In this document: positions 1-6,435 of the stretch, one piece after another
How positions within the stretch are numbered: position 1 is the first letter of the stretch
Layout: each line of letters opens with the position of its first letter
NCBI GenBank assembly: GCA_002423705.1
Contig: DINW01000073.1
Location: 44,077-55,210, forward strand
Direction of reading: 5' to 3'
DNA: 11,134 nucleotides
Source: Clostridium sp. UBA5530
GTDB lineage: Bacteria > Bacillota > Clostridia > Clostridiales > Clostridiaceae
The notes under the pieces: generated by a model
Seen by the model: only the letters and a program-made list of their open reading frames with translations
Told to the model about the DNA's origin: nothing
Databases searched by the model: none
Position numbers and translations under genes: made by a program

Positions 1-459
1 TAAGGTCTAGGGTTAAAAGAAGATATATATAGTGATTGCTGCAGCTTATATGATTTAACCAAAGAAATATTAGAAAATAGTACGGGAGTAAGATTTATGA
101 GAGATGTTACTAGAGGGGGAATTGGTACTACGTTAAATGAAATCATAGGCTACAGCCATAAATCAATGATTATATATGAAAAATGCATTCCTGTTAGGGA
201 TGAAGTAAAGAATATCTGTGAACTTTTAGGCATTGATCCTATATATTGCGCTAATGAGGGAAAACTTATATGCATTGTAGCTAAGGAAGAAGCATATAAA
301 GTTCTTGAAATCATGAAAAAGAATAAAACAGGTAAAGATTCAGCCATTATAGGAGAAGTAATTGAGAAAAGTGGAGAAAAGCTTTTCCTAAAAACATATT
401 TAGGGAGCAAAAGGGTTATAACTATGGCTTCAGGACAACTTATACCTAGAATATGTTAA
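1..459 (+). CDS. hypE: HypE, [NiFe]-hydrogenase maturation protein, C-terminal part (5' end outside window)
   Basis: HypE carries a carbamoyl group on its C-terminal cysteine, dehydrates it to a thiocyanate and donates cyanide for the Fe(CN)2CO centre of [NiFe]-hydrogenases, working with HypF, HypC and HypD in the cytoplasm. Visible here are the AIRS/PurM-like C-terminal domain, the MRDVTRGGIG motif encoded from position 97, and the terminal PRIC whose last Cys is the modified residue. That tail separates HypE from SelD, ThiL and PurM relatives. About 151 residues follow position 3, against roughly 330-340 in full HypE, so the ATP-binding N-terminal half is missing. Homology to HypE starts directly after position 3, upstream of the ATG at 97. 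The first three bases, TAA, are a stop in the same frame, so the gene may be interrupted, or the upstream frame may differ. GGGAG at 84-88 lies 8 bases before the ATG at 97, but a protein begun there would lack the catalytic half. Confidence 0.88.
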
Positions 460-464
460 TATGA

Positions 465-565
465 TAAACTAACCCTTAAATAAGCAATAGTGCTATTATC
501 TGCATCCCCTTTAGGCTAGAGACATAATAGCAGATTGAATTTGATAGGGTTAGTTTATTGTTTTT
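465..565 (+). terminator. Large nested inverted repeat with trailing T-run, possible hypE terminator
   Basis: A perfect 12-bp inverted repeat, TAAACTAACCCT at 465-476 and AGGGTTAGTTTA at 546-557, encloses a second perfect stem (491-499 with 524-532). It is followed by TTGTTTTT at 558-565. It begins 5 bases after the hypE stop codon. A strong outer stem followed by a T-run fits an intrinsic terminator, although the 69-base enclosed segment is long for one. A leader-RNA role for aroB is possible only if transcription from upstream reads through or a promoter lies further upstream. ATCTGC (498-503) and GCAGAT (530-535) can pair as an alternative that competes with the inner stem. I recognise no known riboswitch or T-box consensus. 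Confidence 0.42.
491..532 (+). repeat. Hairpin element, copy 1 (related to 6231-6265)
   Basis: TGCTATTAT (491-499) pairs perfectly with ATAATAGCA (524-532). Inside lies an apical hairpin CTTTAGGCTAGAG (509-521), in which CTTT pairs with AGAG around the loop AGGCT. The same 13-base apical hairpin, with two substitutions that keep the pairing, recurs at 6242-6254 within a matching TGCTAT/ATAGCA stem. Identity is unknown; it could be a structured RNA motif or a small dispersed repeat. Confidence 0.55.
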
Positions 566-570
566 ACAAC

Positions 571-580
571 CATAGCTATG
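571..580. promoter_or_regulatory. Perfect 10-bp palindrome CATAGCTATG upstream of aroB
   Basis: CATAGCTATG reads the same on both strands and sits 16 bases before the TATAAT hexamer at 596-601, overlapping where the -35 region of that promoter would lie. The position suits a repressor operator for the aro operon. Short AT-rich palindromes are common by chance in such DNA, so this is only a candidate. Confidence 0.2.
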
Positions 581-595
581 AAATAAAAATTAAGC

Positions 596-601
596 TATAA
601 T
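596..601 (+). promoter_or_regulatory. Candidate -10 box (TATAAT) for the aro operon
   Basis: A perfect TATAAT lies about 58 bases before the preferred aroB start. No convincing -35 hexamer stands 16-18 bases upstream (573-578 reads TAGCTA), so the promoter call is weak. If real, transcription would start near 608, leaving the nested hairpin at 465-557 upstream of the transcript. Confidence 0.3.
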
Positions 602-658
602 ATTATTGTATATAAATTATTTCTAAAGCTTTGGGAATTAAAAAGGATGATGTTTATA

Positions 659-1720
659 ATGAAAACTATAGAAGTGAATCTTAAGGAAACTAAATATAAT
701 ATATATATTGAGAACAATATTATTTGTAAAATTGGTGAAGAAATAAAGAAAGTTTGCAATGGTAATAAGGTAGCCATAATTACAGATCATAATGTAAAGG
801 CTTTGTATGGAGAAGATCTAAAACAGCAAATAGAAGATAGGGAGTTTAGTGTTAGATTAATATCTATAGATCCGGGAGAAAAAAGTAAAAATCTTAAAAA
901 TCTTGAAAAACTATATGAAAAGCTTTGCCACTTTAATCTTACTAGAAATGATATTATTATAACCCTAGGAGGAGGGGTGGTAGGTGATATAGGTGGCTTT
1001 TTAGCGGCAACATATTTAAGAGGTGTGCCATACATACAAATACCTACATCTATTTTATCCCAAGTAGATAGCAGTGTTGGGGGAAAGGTAGGTGTTGACT
1101 TAGCATATGGTAAAAATTTAGTAGGAACCTTTTACCAACCTAAGGCTGTATTTATAGATCCAATGGTTTTAAGTACCCTAAGTGAAAAATTACTTTGCGA
1201 TGGATTAGGTGAAGTTGTAAAATATGGATTTATAAAGGATAGAACTATAATAGATGATCTTATGAATTGTAAAGATTATAATGAACTTTTGCAGCATATG
1301 GAAGAAATAATATATAAATGTTGTGACATAAAAAAAACCTTTGTGGAAGAAGATGAGAAAGACTTAGGAGTTAGGATGGTACTAAACTTCGGTCATACTA
1401 TAGGCCATGGCATAGAGAAATATTTTAACTATGATAAATATAGCCATGGTGAGGCAGTGGCTATAGGCATGGCTAGGATAACTGAGAAAATTGAAAGTAA
1501 GGGCATTGCGAAAAAAGGAACTTTTTCTACTATGAAAAAGGTTTTAGAAAGATATAATTTGCCCTATACCATGCCTGATATGGATAAGAAAGAACTGATA
1601 AGGATATTGTCCATGGATAAGAAAAATTATAGTGGATATATAAACTTAATTTTAATAGAGGATATTGGTAAGGCATTTATAAAAAAGGTATCTATAGATG
1701 AACTTGAAAATTATATATAA
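659..1720 (+). CDS. aroB: 3-dehydroquinate synthase
   Basis: Second step of the shikimate pathway: cyclises DAHP to 3-dehydroquinate in the cytoplasm, using NAD+ as catalytic cofactor and a divalent metal, usually zinc or cobalt. The start at 659 (MKTIEVNLKE, 353 aa) is preferred over ATGs at 647 and 650 because AAAAGG at 641-646 is 12 bases from 659 but overlaps or abuts the earlier ones. NAD-binding features are PGEKSKN at residues 72-78 and GGGVVGD at 104-110. The block SQVDSSVGGKVGVD and the Lys of GKNLVG are typical of the family. Likely metal ligands are Glu185 (GEVVKYG), His246 (NFGHTIGH) and His263 (SHGEAVAIG). The length is normal for bacterial AroB. It is the first gene of the aro operon, with aroA beginning 21 bases downstream. 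Confidence 0.96.
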   Translation: MKTIEVNLKETKYNIYIENNIICKIGEEIKKVCNGNKVAIITDHNVKALYGEDLKQQIEDREFSVRLISIDPGEKSKNLKNLEKLYEKLCHFNLTRNDIIITLGGGVVGDIGGFLAATYLRGVPYIQIPTSILSQVDSSVGGKVGVDLAYGKNLVGTFYQPKAVFIDPMVLSTLSEKLLCDGLGEVVKYGFIKDRTIIDDLMNCKDYNELLQHMEEIIYKCCDIKKTFVEEDEKDLGVRMVLNFGHTIGHGIEKYFNYDKYSHGEAVAIGMARITEKIESKGIAKKGTFSTMKKVLERYNLPYTMPDMDKKELIRILSMDKKNYSGYINLILIEDIGKAFIKKVSIDELENYI

Positions 1721-1741
1721 GAAAGGTTGAGACCGTAGTTT

Positions 1742-3028
1742 ATGATGGATATAATGATAAACCCTAAGGTTCTTCAAGGAGAAATTTCTGTTCCCTCATC
1801 TAAGAGTTTATGTCATAGGGCATTGATAAGCTCCTCTTTAGCAGAAGGTAATAGCAAGATTTCCAAGGTGGAGTTTTCAAAGGATATAGATGCCACCATT
1901 GGAGCCTTAAAAACTTTAGGAGTAAATATAAAAGAAGATAGATTTTTAGGAGAAATATCAGTAGAAGGTTCTGGAAAAATAAATCCAATAAGCAATAAAA
2001 TTAACTGCTTTGAATCAGGATCTACTCTTAGATTTTTAATCCCACTAGCATGTACTACTGGAATTAACATTACTTTTACAGGACAGGGAAAACTTGTAGA
2101 AAGACCACTTCAAGAATACTATAAAATATTTGATAAACAATTTATTAATTATAGCACTAATCATGGAAAGCTGCCCTTGACTGTAAATGGCAAGATAAGT
2201 CATGGGGAATATAAAGTTAGAGGAGATGTAAGTTCTCAATTTATAACGGGGCTTTTATTTGCATTACCTATCTTAAAAGGAAATTCTAACATAACAGTCA
2301 CTACTCCCTTAGAGTCAAAGGCTTATGTAGACTTGACCATAGATATACTTAAAAAATTTAAAATTGAAATAGACAATAGGGATTATAAGAAGTTTTTTAT
2401 AAAAGGAAACCAAAGATATGAGAAAAGTGAATATGCTGTTGAAGGTGATTTCTCTCAAGGTGCTTTTTGGATTATAGCAGGGATTTTAGGTGGTAACTTA
2501 TGGTGTTGTGGAATGAATACAGATTCACTTCAAGGAGATAAGGTTATTTTAAAAATAATTGAAAAAATGGGAGGGAAAATAGTCATAGATGGGAAAAAGA
2601 TTAGAGGGGAGGAATCAACTACTAAGTCAGAGATAATAGATGTATCTCAGTGTCCAGATTTGGTTCCAATAATTACAGTTTTAGCAGCCCTAAGCCAGGG
2701 AACTACAGAAATAATAAATGCAGGAAGGCTTAGATTTAAGGAATCTGATAGATTAAAGGCTATAGCTACGGAGTTAAATAAAATAGGTGGAAATGTAGAG
2801 GAAAAAAGCCAAGGGCTCATAATAAAGGGAACAAGATTCTTCACTGGAGGTATTGTGGAGAGCTGGAATGATCATAGAATTGCTATGGCTATGGCAATTG
2901 CATCTATTAAATGTAAGAATCCCCTTATAATAAAAAATGCAGATTGTGTAAATAAGTCTTATCCAAATTTTTGGAAAGATTTTATGAAAGTGGGAGGTGA
3001 AATTGTTGAGTGGCACATGGGGAAATAG
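1742..3028 (+). CDS. aroA: 3-phosphoshikimate 1-carboxyvinyltransferase (EPSP synthase)
   Basis: Transfers the enolpyruvyl group of phosphoenolpyruvate to shikimate-3-phosphate, the sixth pathway step. It is 428 aa, the usual length, with the two-domain inverse alpha-beta fold of the family. Active-site residues seen are Lys21 and Arg26 (SSKSLCHRA), Arg97 in ESGSTLRFL (91-99), SSQF for shikimate-3-phosphate, Asp306 in CPDLVP, Glu334 and Arg337 in KESDRL, and Arg379 in NDHR. They match E. coli Lys22, Arg27, Arg100, Asp313, Glu341, Arg344 and Arg386. The loop equivalent to E. coli GNAGTAMRP reads ESGSTLRF, so the glyphosate-related Pro101 position is Phe. The start is uncertain: ATGs at 1742, 1745 and 1754 are in frame, and the only clear Shine-Dalgarno, AAAGG at 1722-1726, is 15 bases from 1742. 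The 3' end overlaps aroC. Confidence 0.95.
   Translation: MMDIMINPKVLQGEISVPSSKSLCHRALISSSLAEGNSKISKVEFSKDIDATIGALKTLGVNIKEDRFLGEISVEGSGKINPISNKINCFESGSTLRFLIPLACTTGINITFTGQGKLVERPLQEYYKIFDKQFINYSTNHGKLPLTVNGKISHGEYKVRGDVSSQFITGLLFALPILKGNSNITVTTPLESKAYVDLTIDILKKFKIEIDNRDYKKFFIKGNQRYEKSEYAVEGDFSQGAFWIIAGILGGNLWCCGMNTDSLQGDKVILKIIEKMGGKIVIDGKKIRGEESTTKSEIIDVSQCPDLVPIITVLAALSQGTTEIINAGRLRFKESDRLKAIATELNKIGGNVEEKSQGLIIKGTRFFTGGIVESWNDHRIAMAMAIASIKCKNPLIIKNADCVNKSYPNFWKDFMKVGGEIVEWHMGK
2992..2997 (+). promoter_or_regulatory. Shine-Dalgarno GGGAGG deciding the aroC start
   Basis: GGGAGG lies inside the 3' end of aroA. It is 8 bases before TTG at 3006 and 5 before TTG at 3003, but overlaps the GTG at 2997. 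This spacing, together with the family's usual MSGTWGN-like N-terminus, favours TTG 3006 as the start. Confidence 0.6.
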
Positions 3029-4082
3029 TATAAAGCTATCTATATTTGGTGAATCCCATGGCGAGGGTATAGGAATAGTTATAGATGGAATAAAGCCAGG
3101 AATAAAATTGGATTTGGATTACATATATTATGAAATGAAAAGAAGGGCTCCAGGGGAAAGTACATTAACCACTGCAAGGAGGGAAAGGGATGATTTTAAG
3201 ATATTAAGTGGATACTTTAATGGCAGAACCACAGGAACTCCTTTAGCTGTAGTTATTTTTAATCATAGCCAGAATTCTAAAGACTATGAAAAAACAAAGA
3301 ATTTGATGAGGCCTAGTCATGGAGATTTTCCTGGATATATAAAGTATGGAGGCTTCAACGACTACAGAGGTGGAGGCCATTTTTCAGGGAGGCTTACAGC
3401 ACCGCTGGTATTTGCAGGAGCTATATGTAAAAAAATATTAGAAGACCAACAGATATTCCTAGGGAGTCACATTAAATCTATAGGAAAAATAGAAGATGAT
3501 AGTTTTGATTTTACTAATATAAACAAGGAAACTTTAAATATGTTGAAGAAATCAAGAATACCTTTACTAAATGAGGGGATTAATGAAACTGTTGAGCATG
3601 CTATTGAAGAGGCTAAAAAAAACAAGGATTCATTGGGTGGCATTGTAGAGGGAGCCGCTATTAATGTTCCAGTTGGAATAGGAGAGCCTTTCCTCAACTC
3701 ATTAGAAAGTCAGCTAGCTAGTTTATTGTTTTCTATACCTGGTGTTAAAGGAGTGGAGTTTGGACTTGGATTTGATATAACAAGATTAAAAGGGTCTGAG
3801 GCTAAAGATGAATATTATATGAAAGGAAACAATGTTAAGACCTATACTAACAACAATGGGGGCATACTAGGAGGAATATCTAATGGAATGCCAATAATAT
3901 TTAGGGTAGCGATAAAGCCAACGCCATCTATTGGGAAAATACAAAAAACTATAAATGTAGATAAAATGGAAAATCATAGCATCGAAATTATAGGCAGACA
4001 TGACCCATCTATAGTTCTTAGAGCAATACCCGTAGTAGAGGCAGTTACTGCTATAGCCTTATTAGATTTAATTCAAATGTAG
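3006..4082 (+). CDS. aroC: Chorismate synthase
   Basis: Converts EPSP to chorismate by a trans-1,4 elimination of phosphate that needs reduced FMN without net redox change; a cytoplasmic tetramer. With the TTG start at 3006 it is 358 aa beginning MSGTWGNS, the usual clostridial opening; a GTG at 2997 would add three residues (KLL preceded by Met). Family signatures are GESHGEGIG with catalytic His18, RRAPGEST (46-53), GGGHFSGRLTA with catalytic His125, and GRHDPS (330-335) near the C-terminus. The length matches bacterial AroC. It overlaps aroA by 23 bases in another frame, with the Shine-Dalgarno inside aroA, so translation of the pair is probably coupled. Confidence 0.95.
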   Translation: MSGTWGNSIKLSIFGESHGEGIGIVIDGIKPGIKLDLDYIYYEMKRRAPGESTLTTARRERDDFKILSGYFNGRTTGTPLAVVIFNHSQNSKDYEKTKNLMRPSHGDFPGYIKYGGFNDYRGGGHFSGRLTAPLVFAGAICKKILEDQQIFLGSHIKSIGKIEDDSFDFTNINKETLNMLKKSRIPLLNEGINETVEHAIEEAKKNKDSLGGIVEGAAINVPVGIGEPFLNSLESQLASLLFSIPGVKGVEFGLGFDITRLKGSEAKDEYYMKGNNVKTYTNNNGGILGGISNGMPIIFRVAIKPTPSIGKIQKTINVDKMENHSIEIIGRHDPSIVLRAIPVVEAVTAIALLDLIQM

Positions 4083-4097
4083 AGGTGAATACATATT

Positions 4098-4382
4098 ATG
4101 AAAGATTTAAACTACTTAAGAATGAAAATAAATGAAATAGATGAAGAAATGATAAAACTTTTTAGAGCTAGAATGGAAATTGTTTCTCAAGTTGGAGCAT
4201 ATAAAATAGAACATCATATGGAAGTGCTAGATGAAAATAGAGAAAAAGAAATTTTTGAAAAACATACAGCAAATATTGAGAATATAAATGAAAGACAATT
4301 AATAGAAGAATTTCTTAGAAATATCATCACATTGAGCAAGAAAAATCAACAGAAATTAATGCAAAGCAAGGGTGTGAAATAA
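4098..4382 (+). CDS. Chorismate mutase, monofunctional AroQ class
   Basis: Rearranges chorismate to prephenate, the branch step to phenylalanine and tyrosine. The 94-aa all-helical protein matches the chorismate mutase domain of E. coli PheA residue by residue at a constant offset of three: Arg8, Arg25, Lys36, Asp45, Arg48, Glu49 and Gln84/85 correspond to Arg11, Arg28, Lys39, Asp48, Arg51, Glu52 and Gln88. There is no fused prephenate dehydratase, dehydrogenase or DAHP synthase domain. AGAGGTGA at 4081-4088 gives a good ribosome binding site 9 bases from the ATG. It lies 15 bases after aroC and 5 bases before aroE. I leave the symbol blank because 'aroQ' is also used for type II dehydroquinase, which occurs in this operon, and 'aroH' names an unrelated fold. 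Confidence 0.93.
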   Translation: MKDLNYLRMKINEIDEEMIKLFRARMEIVSQVGAYKIEHHMEVLDENREKEIFEKHTANIENINERQLIEEFLRNIITLSKKNQQKLMQSKGVK

Positions 4383-4387
4383 ATTAT

Positions 4388-5200
4388 ATGAAAGAGCTTT
4401 ATGGACTGATAGGTGAAAAATTGGGACATAGCTATTCACCTTTTATACATCATAGTATAATGAGAAAAACAAACATAGTAGGAGAGTATAAGCTTTTTCC
4501 TATAGAAAAACAGTATGTAAAGTCTACAATATATAACTTAGCTCAAGATAATATAAAAGGATTAAATGTGACTATACCATATAAGGTGGATATAATTCCA
4601 TATCTTCATGGAATATCCAAAGAGGCGAAAAACATAGGTGCTATAAATACAATTGATCTTAAAGATAATACTCTAATTGGATACAACACGGATTACTATG
4701 GATTTGGTAAAATGCTAAAAAATTTTCATGTAGATGTGAAGAACAGAAAGGCAGTAATATTAGGAACAGGAGGGGCTTCTAGGGCAGTAGTTCAATATCT
4801 TCTAGATGAGGGGGTAAGAGATATTGTTTATATTACTAGGAAGCCCATAGAAGATAAGACCTTTAAATATATAGGATATAATGAAATAGGAAGTTTAAAG
4901 AATCAGGATATGATAATAAACTGTACTCCCTGTGGTATGTATCCCAATATAAATAATTGTGCCATTGCTAAAAAAGACTTGAAGGAATTTTCTGTGGCAA
5001 TAGATTTGATTTATAATCCGGAAGAATCTGTGTTTTTAAGATTTTCTAAGGAGATGGGAATGGAGAGTATTAATGGATTATATATGCTGGTGGCTCAGGC
5101 TGTTAAATCTCAGGAAATTTGGCAGAACAAAATCATAAAGGATACGGTAATTGAGGGAGTTTACAAGGAGATGAAGGAACTGTTATATGGAAAATTATAA
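4388..5200 (+). CDS. aroE: Shikimate dehydrogenase (NADP-dependent)
   Basis: Reduces 3-dehydroshikimate to shikimate with NADPH. The 270-aa protein has an N-terminal substrate domain with GHSYSP (13-18), NVTIPYK (60-66) carrying catalytic Lys66, and NTD (100-102) with Asp102. The Rossmann domain follows, with GTGGAS at 126-131 and ITRK, whose Thr-Arg sits where NADP-specific enzymes grip the 2'-phosphate. NCTPCGMYP and NGLYMLVAQA near the C-terminus are also family motifs. The length is normal. The ATG is 5 bases after the chorismate mutase stop; AAGGGTGTG at 4368-4376 is a modest ribosome binding site. Its 3' end overlaps aroK by 14 bases. Confidence 0.95.
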   Translation: MKELYGLIGEKLGHSYSPFIHHSIMRKTNIVGEYKLFPIEKQYVKSTIYNLAQDNIKGLNVTIPYKVDIIPYLHGISKEAKNIGAINTIDLKDNTLIGYNTDYYGFGKMLKNFHVDVKNRKAVILGTGGASRAVVQYLLDEGVRDIVYITRKPIEDKTFKYIGYNEIGSLKNQDMIINCTPCGMYPNINNCAIAKKDLKEFSVAIDLIYNPEESVFLRFSKEMGMESINGLYMLVAQAVKSQEIWQNKIIKDTVIEGVYKEMKELLYGKL

Positions 5201-5708
5201 AAACTATATTCAATTAAGAGAAAAAAATATAGTCCTTATAGGAATGCCAGGTTGTGGAAAGAGTACCATAGGGAAAATTTTAGCTTCTAAAATAGGTTAT
5301 AAGTTTGAGGATTTAGATGATTACATAGAAAGTATAAGTGGTAAAACAATAAGGGAATTATTTTTAAAGGGAGAAGAAAATTTTAGACAATGGGAACAGA
5401 AAGCAGTAACAAAAATACATGATAAAACAGGAATGGTCATAGCCACAGGTGGTGGTATCATAAAGTCTACCTTTAATATGAATCTTTTAATGAAAAGAGG
5501 AATCATAATTTTTATAGATAGACCTGTAGAAAATATAATGAAAGATATAGATATAAAAGCTAGGCCTCTTTTAAAAGATGGTGTTGAAAAACTATATGAT
5601 CTTTATGATGAAAGATACCATATATACAAGGAATATAGTGATGTGGAAATAAATAATAGTGGAACTATTAAAGAAAGTATAGATAAAATTTTAGAAAGTA
5701 TAACTTAA
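5187..5708 (+). CDS. aroK: Shikimate kinase
   Basis: Phosphorylates shikimate at the 3-hydroxyl with ATP. The 173-aa P-loop protein of the NMP-kinase fold has Walker A GMPGCGKST at 19-27, a DLD shikimate-binding motif at 42-44, Arg67 in ENFRQWE, the GGG of ATGGGIIKS at 88-90, and a lid Arg in KARPLLKD. Residues 1-13 (MENYKNYIQLREK) precede the first strand and are slightly longer than in many homologues. The ATG at 5187 lies inside aroE, 6 bases after GAAGGAAC (5173-5180), a good ribosome binding site, so translation is probably coupled to aroE. aroQ follows after 35 bases. Confidence 0.95.
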   Translation: MENYKNYIQLREKNIVLIGMPGCGKSTIGKILASKIGYKFEDLDDYIESISGKTIRELFLKGEENFRQWEQKAVTKIHDKTGMVIATGGGIIKSTFNMNLLMKRGIIIFIDRPVENIMKDIDIKARPLLKDGVEKLYDLYDERYHIYKEYSDVEINNSGTIKESIDKILESIT

Positions 5709-5743
5709 ATGATATTATATTTTGAAAGGAAGATATAGGTTGT

Positions 5744-6187
5744 ATGAAGATTATGATTATAAATGGGCCTAACATAAATTTGACTGGTATAAGGGAGCAG
5801 GATGTATATGGAGACAAAGATTACAATGCATTATGCAATTTTATAAGAGAGAAAGGTAAGGGTTTAAACATTGATTTGGATATAGTTCAAAGCAATGTAG
5901 AGGGAGAAATAATAAATGAAATACATAGAGCATACTTTGAAAAATATGATGGAATCGTAATAAATCCAGGAGCATATACTCATTACAGCATAGCAATTTA
6001 TGATGCATTAAAATCAGTAAATATAAAAGCTGTAGAGGTGCATCTAAGCAACATTCATAGTAGAGAAGAATATAGAAAAAAATCCGTTACCTCGGGAGCT
6101 TGTATTGGACAAATATCAGGATTCGGTTTTTTTAGTTATGCTCTAGCATTAGAAGCTTTAATGAATAGTTGTATTAAAGAACTATAA
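5744..6187 (+). CDS. aroQ: 3-dehydroquinate dehydratase, type II
   Basis: Dehydrates 3-dehydroquinate to 3-dehydroshikimate, the third pathway step, by the type II enolate mechanism without a Schiff base; these enzymes are usually dodecamers with a flavodoxin-like fold. The 147-aa protein is of normal length and begins MKIMIINGPNINLTG. Arg17 and Tyr22 in IREQDVYG are the catalytic lid residues. NPGAYTH (74-80), His100 in EVHLSNIHSRE and the C-terminal GFGFFSYALALEAL are also typical. The usual NLLGxREP reads NLTGIREQ, a mild deviation. The ATG at 5744 matches the family N-terminus; AAGGA at 5726-5730 is 13 bases away, a rather long spacing. It is the last gene of the aro operon. Confidence 0.95.
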   Translation: MKIMIINGPNINLTGIREQDVYGDKDYNALCNFIREKGKGLNIDLDIVQSNVEGEIINEIHRAYFEKYDGIVINPGAYTHYSIAIYDALKSVNIKAVEVHLSNIHSREEYRKKSVTSGACIGQISGFGFFSYALALEALMNSCIKEL

Positions 6188-6230
6188 AAAATAGCTTTTT
6201 AATATACCGTATTTAAGTCATGCCTTGTAA

Positions 6231-6265
6231 TGCTATAGTCTCTTTAGGTTGGAGTGATTATAGCA
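6231..6265 (+). repeat. Hairpin element, copy 2 (related to 491-532)
   Basis: TGCTATAGTC (6231-6240) pairs with GATTATAGCA (6256-6265) over 10 positions with one G-T wobble. The apex CTTTAGGTTGGAG (6242-6254) pairs CTTT with GGAG around AGGTT. A short outer pairing TCATG (6218-6222) with CATGA (6272-6276) is possible. No T-run follows, so it is not a standard intrinsic terminator. It lies 44 bases after aroQ and upstream of the regulator's promoter. The apical 13-mer and the lower stem match the copy before aroB. Confidence 0.55.
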
Positions 6266-6289
6266 GGTAGACATGAGATAAAATAAATA

Positions 6290-6318
6290 TTCAAAAAATT
6301 CTAAATATATAGTATAAT
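6290..6318 (+). promoter_or_regulatory. Candidate sigma-A promoter for the GntR gene
   Basis: TTCAAA at 6290-6295 (four of six matches to TTGACA) is separated by exactly 17 bases from a perfect TATAAT at 6313-6318. Transcription would begin near 6325, giving a leader of about 110 bases before the regulator's start codon. Confidence 0.45.
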
Positions 6319-6402
6319 ATAAAATAAAAGTTTATATATTAGATATCTTATATTAAACAAGAACAACATTATTGCCATGAAAGTTGTAATAGTGAGCTTA
6401 AA

Positions 6403-6412
6403 TTTACGTAAA
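6403..6412. promoter_or_regulatory. Perfect palindrome TTTACGTAAA, possible GntR autoregulatory operator
   Basis: This 10-bp perfect palindrome sits between the candidate promoter and the Shine-Dalgarno TAGGAGG (6421-6427). Its ACGT centre is also found in both arms of the inverted repeat upstream of the downstream operon (7208-7221). GntR-family dimers bind such dyads, but no experimental match is known to me. Confidence 0.25.
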
Positions 6413-6435
6413 AGCATAATTAGGAGGCTAGTAAG

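Noticed and set aside
97..459. A separate 120-residue protein starting at ATG 97
   Set aside because: The homology to HypE continues upstream to position 4, so the ATG at 97 is an internal methionine, despite a passable GGGAG before it.
465..557. Integron attC site, T-box or known riboswitch in the hypE-aroB gap
   Set aside because: The outer repeat does not fit the attC core consensus, no T-box TGGNACCGCG-like segment is present, and I could not match any riboswitch consensus I know.
6186..6200. AAAAAATAGCTTTTT just after aroQ as an intrinsic terminator
   Set aside because: The stem would be only A-T pairs around a four-base loop with no G-C content, too weak to call.
6341..6348. AGATATCT palindrome in the regulator leader as an operator
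   Set aside because: It is only 8 bp of symmetry in very AT-rich sequence and does not extend outward; chance is a sufficient explanation.
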